Source: Beroe forskalii (taxonomy: Eukaryota > Ctenophora > Nuda > Beroida > Beroidae). Taken from it: a DNA stretch of 64,000 bases. Below, piece after piece: positions 60,979 to 64,000 of the stretch. Under the pieces are notes generated by a model, which was not told the DNA's origin, made no database searches, and worked only from the letters and a program-made list of their open reading frames with translations. Location: positions 172,077 to 236,076 of the forward strand of contig WFMF01000272.1 of the NCBI GenBank assembly GCA_011033025.1. Reading direction: 5' to 3'. Every line of letters starts with the position of its first letter. The first letter of the stretch is position 1. A program made the translations under genes and the position numbers.

Positions 60979-61299
60979 TCTCTAATATAATTTCGCATTC
61001 TCTGTAAATTCATTTTTCGTCCTTTTGTGGACTGCCACGTTTTTAGTCATATTGTGGACACATTTTAGGGCGCGCGCGTGCAGTATGGATATAGTCGCGC
61101 GCGTTGCCATGGTTACATATTGCGCGCGCGTTCATTTCTGTTTAATGTTGTTTTGAATACGTTGCTCCGCGTTACTTTTGAACGGACTGGAATTTTTTGA
61201 TGCGGTAAAAAGTATTTAGTTGACTTGAAACTTGCGAACGAGGTGCTGCGTAGCAGCGCCGAGTGAGCTGTGCATTTCCAGGCCCAACGGGCCTGCTAG
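60979..61299 (+). mobile_element. Helitron 2 of the tandem array
   Basis: It begins TCTCTAATATAATTTCGC directly after the CTAG of the previous element and ends with the hairpin and CTAG at 61296-61299. It is 321 bp. Confidence 0.75.
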
Positions 61300-61571
61300 T
61301 CTTACTTATAATTTCGCGCTTTCTGTATGTTTTCTGTACGTCACGCCCCATGGCAACGCGCGCGCAATGGGGGAAATTGCACGTGCAGATTAATTGCGTG
61401 CGCGTTCATTTCTGTTTTATGCTGTTTTAATTTCGGAGCTTCGTAACTTTTGATATGATTGGAGTTTTTTGATGCGGTAAAAAATATTTAGTTCATTTGA
61501 AATTTGCGAACGAGGTGCTGCGTAGCAGCGCCGAGTGAGCTGTGTATTTGCAGGCCCAACGGGCCTGCTAG
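61300..61571 (+). mobile_element. Helitron 3 of the tandem array
   Basis: It begins TCTTACTTATAATTTCGC directly after CTAG and ends with the hairpin and CTAG at 61568-61571. It is 272 bp, with a near-identical last 80 bases to its neighbours. Confidence 0.75.
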
Positions 61572-61990
61572 TCTTCTTATATATAATTTCGTAAGAGCAC
61601 GTGAATAATGTATGTCTGTGCGGGCGCACAGTTTAAATTTGAGCTTGCCAAGAGCATATCAAGGGAAACGAAGGCTAAGCTGGGCTAAGTCGCGCCGTTG
61701 CTATGGAAACAGATTTTTGTGCACGTGCAGATTATGATCAGTTCTATGCGAGTGCTTCCTATTACGCTACTACTGTTAAATGCTGTGCTGTGGTTTTTTG
61801 AAAATTGGACGTTTTCTTAACGTCAAATTCAAAATCTCAAAATGGAGAATGGGAATAACTTGAATAACGGAGGATATGCAGATGGATGGTTTTCATAAAC
61901 CTGTGGCAGAGGTCGGTCGATATTTAATGCTGAGCCCGTGACAACAGTGGTAATTGTAGTTTCGAAATGGGCCGTTATTAATAAGGGCAA
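61572..61990 (+). mobile_element. Helitron 4 of the tandem array, 3' end lost in bad sequence
   Basis: It begins TCTTCTTATATATAATTTCG and then follows the intron 1 Helitron (read on its own strand) through the CACGTGAATAATG, TTGCCAAGAGCATATC and CTGTGGCAGAGGTCGG boxes. It becomes unreadable at about 61990. Confidence 0.7.
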
Positions 61991-64000
61991 TTCAAGGTTT
62001 TCTCCCTTTTTTTTTCCTTTTGGTTTTCCCCCCCCCCTTTTTTTTGGGGGGGGTTTTTGGGGCCCAATTGGGGGGGGCGCCATTTCTTTTTGGGGGAAAT
62101 TTTTCCCCCCTTTTTAAAAAATTTTTTGGGGGGAAAAAAAAAAGGGGGGGGGGGGTTTTTTTTGGGGGGGGGGGTTTGGGTTTTTTTTGGGGGGGCCCCC
62201 CCGAATTTTTTTCCCGGGGGTTTTTTTAAACCCCCCCCCTTTTTTTTTGGGAAACCCCCCAAAGCGCGCCTTTTTTTTTTTTGGGGGGTTTAATTTTTAA
62301 AAAATTTTTTTTTTTTTAAAAAATTTTCCCGATTTTTAAATTTTTTTTTAAAAAAAAAAATTTTTTTGGGGGGGGAAAAATTTTTCCCCCCCCGGGGGGA
62401 AAAAAGGGGCCCCCGGGGAAGGGGAAAATTTTTAAAAAAAAAAAATTTTTTTTTCCCCTTTTTTTTTAAGGTGGTTTTTTTCCCCCCCTTTTTTTTAAAA
62501 AAATTTTCCCCAAAAATTAAAATTAATTTAAAAAAAAAATAAAATTTAAAGGGAAAAACAAACCCTTAAAGCCTTTTTTAAAAAAATTTTTTTAAAAAAC
62601 CCCCCCCAAACTTTTCCCCAAACCCCCCAAAAATTTAAAAAAAAAAAGGGGGGAAAAAAAAAAAAAGGAAAAAAATTTTTTTTCCGATTTGGGAAAATTT
62701 TAAAAGGGGTTTTAAAAAATTTTTTTTTTTTTTTTTTCCCCCTTTAAAAAAATTTTTTTTTAAAAATTTTTTAAAAAAAAACCCCCTTTTTTTTGGGGGG
62801 AAGATTTTAAAAAGGGGGCCCCCCGTTTAAAAAAAGGGGGTTTTTTTTACCCAAAATTTTTTTGGGGCAAATCAACCCAAAAAAAAATTTTTTTTTGGTT
62901 TTATTTTTGTTTGGTTTTTTTTTTTTTTTTGGGTTTTTTAGTTTTTTTTAAATTTTTTTAAAAAAATTTTTTGGGCCCCTTTTTTAAAATTTTTTAAAAA
63001 ATTTTTTTTAAAAAATTTCAAGGGTTTTATTAAAAACCCCCTTTTTTTTTTTTTTTTTCCCCCCCCCCTTTTTTTTTTTTTTAAAAAACCCCCCCAAAAT
63101 TTAAAAATTTTTTTTTTTTTTTAAAAAAAAACCTTCCCCCCCCCTTTTTTCCCAAAATTTTTTTAAATTTCCCTCTATTCCTTAAACCCAACATTGGGAA
63201 AAAAGGGGAAAAAAAAAATTTTTTTTTTGGAATTTAAAAAGGAAAAAATTTTTTTTTAGGTTTTTTGGAAAAATTATAAAATTTTTTAAATCCAAAAAAT
63301 TTTAAATTTTTTGGGGGTTTTAAAAACCCGGGGGTTTTTTTTTTTTTTTTTTTAAAAAATTTTGGGGGAAAATTTAAAAATTTTTTTTTAAAAAAAAACC
63401 CCCCGGTTTTTTTTTTCCCCAAAAAATTTTTTTTTTTTTTTTTAAAATTTTTTTTGGGAAAATTTTTGGGGGTTTTTTTAAAATTTTTTTTTTTTTTTTT
63501 TGGGGGGGTTCCCCTTTTTCCCCAAAATTTTTTTTTTAAAACCCCCTTTTTTTTTTTTCCCCTTTTTTTTTTTTTTTTTTTAAAAAAAAAACCAATTTTT
63601 TAAAAAAAATTTTTTTTTTTTTTTTTTTAAAAAAAAAAATTTCCCAAAAAAAAAATTTAAAAACCCCCCTTTCCCAAAACCCCCCCCCCCAAAAAAAAAA
63701 TTTTTTAAAAAATTTTTCCCCCCCCCAAACCCCCCAAAAAAAAATTTTTTTTTTAAACCCCAAAAAAAAATTTTAAAAAGTCCCAAACCCCCCCCAAATA
63801 AATTTTAAAACCCCCTTTTTTAAAAACCTTTCCCCTTTTTTTAAAAAAAAAATTTCCCCCCCCCCTTTCCCCAAACCCCAAAAAATTGGGGCCCCAAAAA
63901 ATTTTTTTAAATTTTTTTTTTCTTTAAAAAAATCCCAAAGGGGGGTTTTTCATTTTCCCAAAAAATTTGCCAATTTTTTTTAAAAAAAACCGGGGTTTTT
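61990..64000. other. Unreliable homopolymer-stretched sequence
   Basis: From about 61990 nearly every base occurs in runs of 3 to 20, and normal di- and trinucleotide variety disappears. The change is gradual over about 50 bases inside a known repeat. I treat it as failed base calling or assembly at a contig end. No features should be read from it. Confidence 0.85.

Noticed and set aside
62020..63786. Open frames rich in Phe, Lys and Gly
   Set aside because: They are products of homopolymer-stretched bad sequence.

Overview
The window is nuclear DNA of an animal: AT-rich, spliceosomal GT-AG introns throughout, many small transposons, and two recognisable metazoan genes on the plus strand. 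I cannot name the species. Protein identities come from family motifs I recognise by eye; no search was run. The intron size, the repeat load and the ~10-kb duplicated block suggest a non-vertebrate animal with a repeat-rich genome, which is an inference.

Layout: (1) 148-3115 holds the last eight coding exons of an anoctamin/TMEM16 gene whose 5' part lies before the window. One exon start is present in four tandem copies embedded in pyrimidine-rich intron DNA. (2) 3116-7675 is intergenic, with a GC-rich foldback element, a dead LINE 3' end and dispersed repeats. (3) 7676-43335 is a complete kinesin-3 gene of the UNC-104/KIF1 type. I resolved 30 exons whose phases all join; the lengths sum to 4854 nt, or 1617 residues plus stop, with motor, FHA, coiled-coil, KIF1-specific and PH segments in the family order. 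Its first intron carries a 703-bp non-autonomous Helitron, and intron 13 fills most of 20.5-29.2 kb. (4) 43336-47174 is downstream DNA with a GC-rich minisatellite and short repeats. (5) 47175-60185 is a second copy of 20020-30085, including kinesin exons 13-15, enlarged by at least five insertions whose empty sites can be read in the first copy. (6) 60204 to about 61990 is a head-to-tail Helitron array. (7) About 61990-64000 is homopolymer-stretched sequence that looks like failed base calling, not genome.

The most interesting observations are: the repeated duplication of splice-site plus exon-edge segments at four places in two genes; the second copy of kinesin exons 13-15, which differs from the first by 12 synonymous and no amino-acid changes; the lost AG acceptor of exon 15 in the first copy; and the tandem Helitrons beside the end of the duplicated block. 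I found no RNA genes, CRISPR arrays, operons or prokaryotic features.
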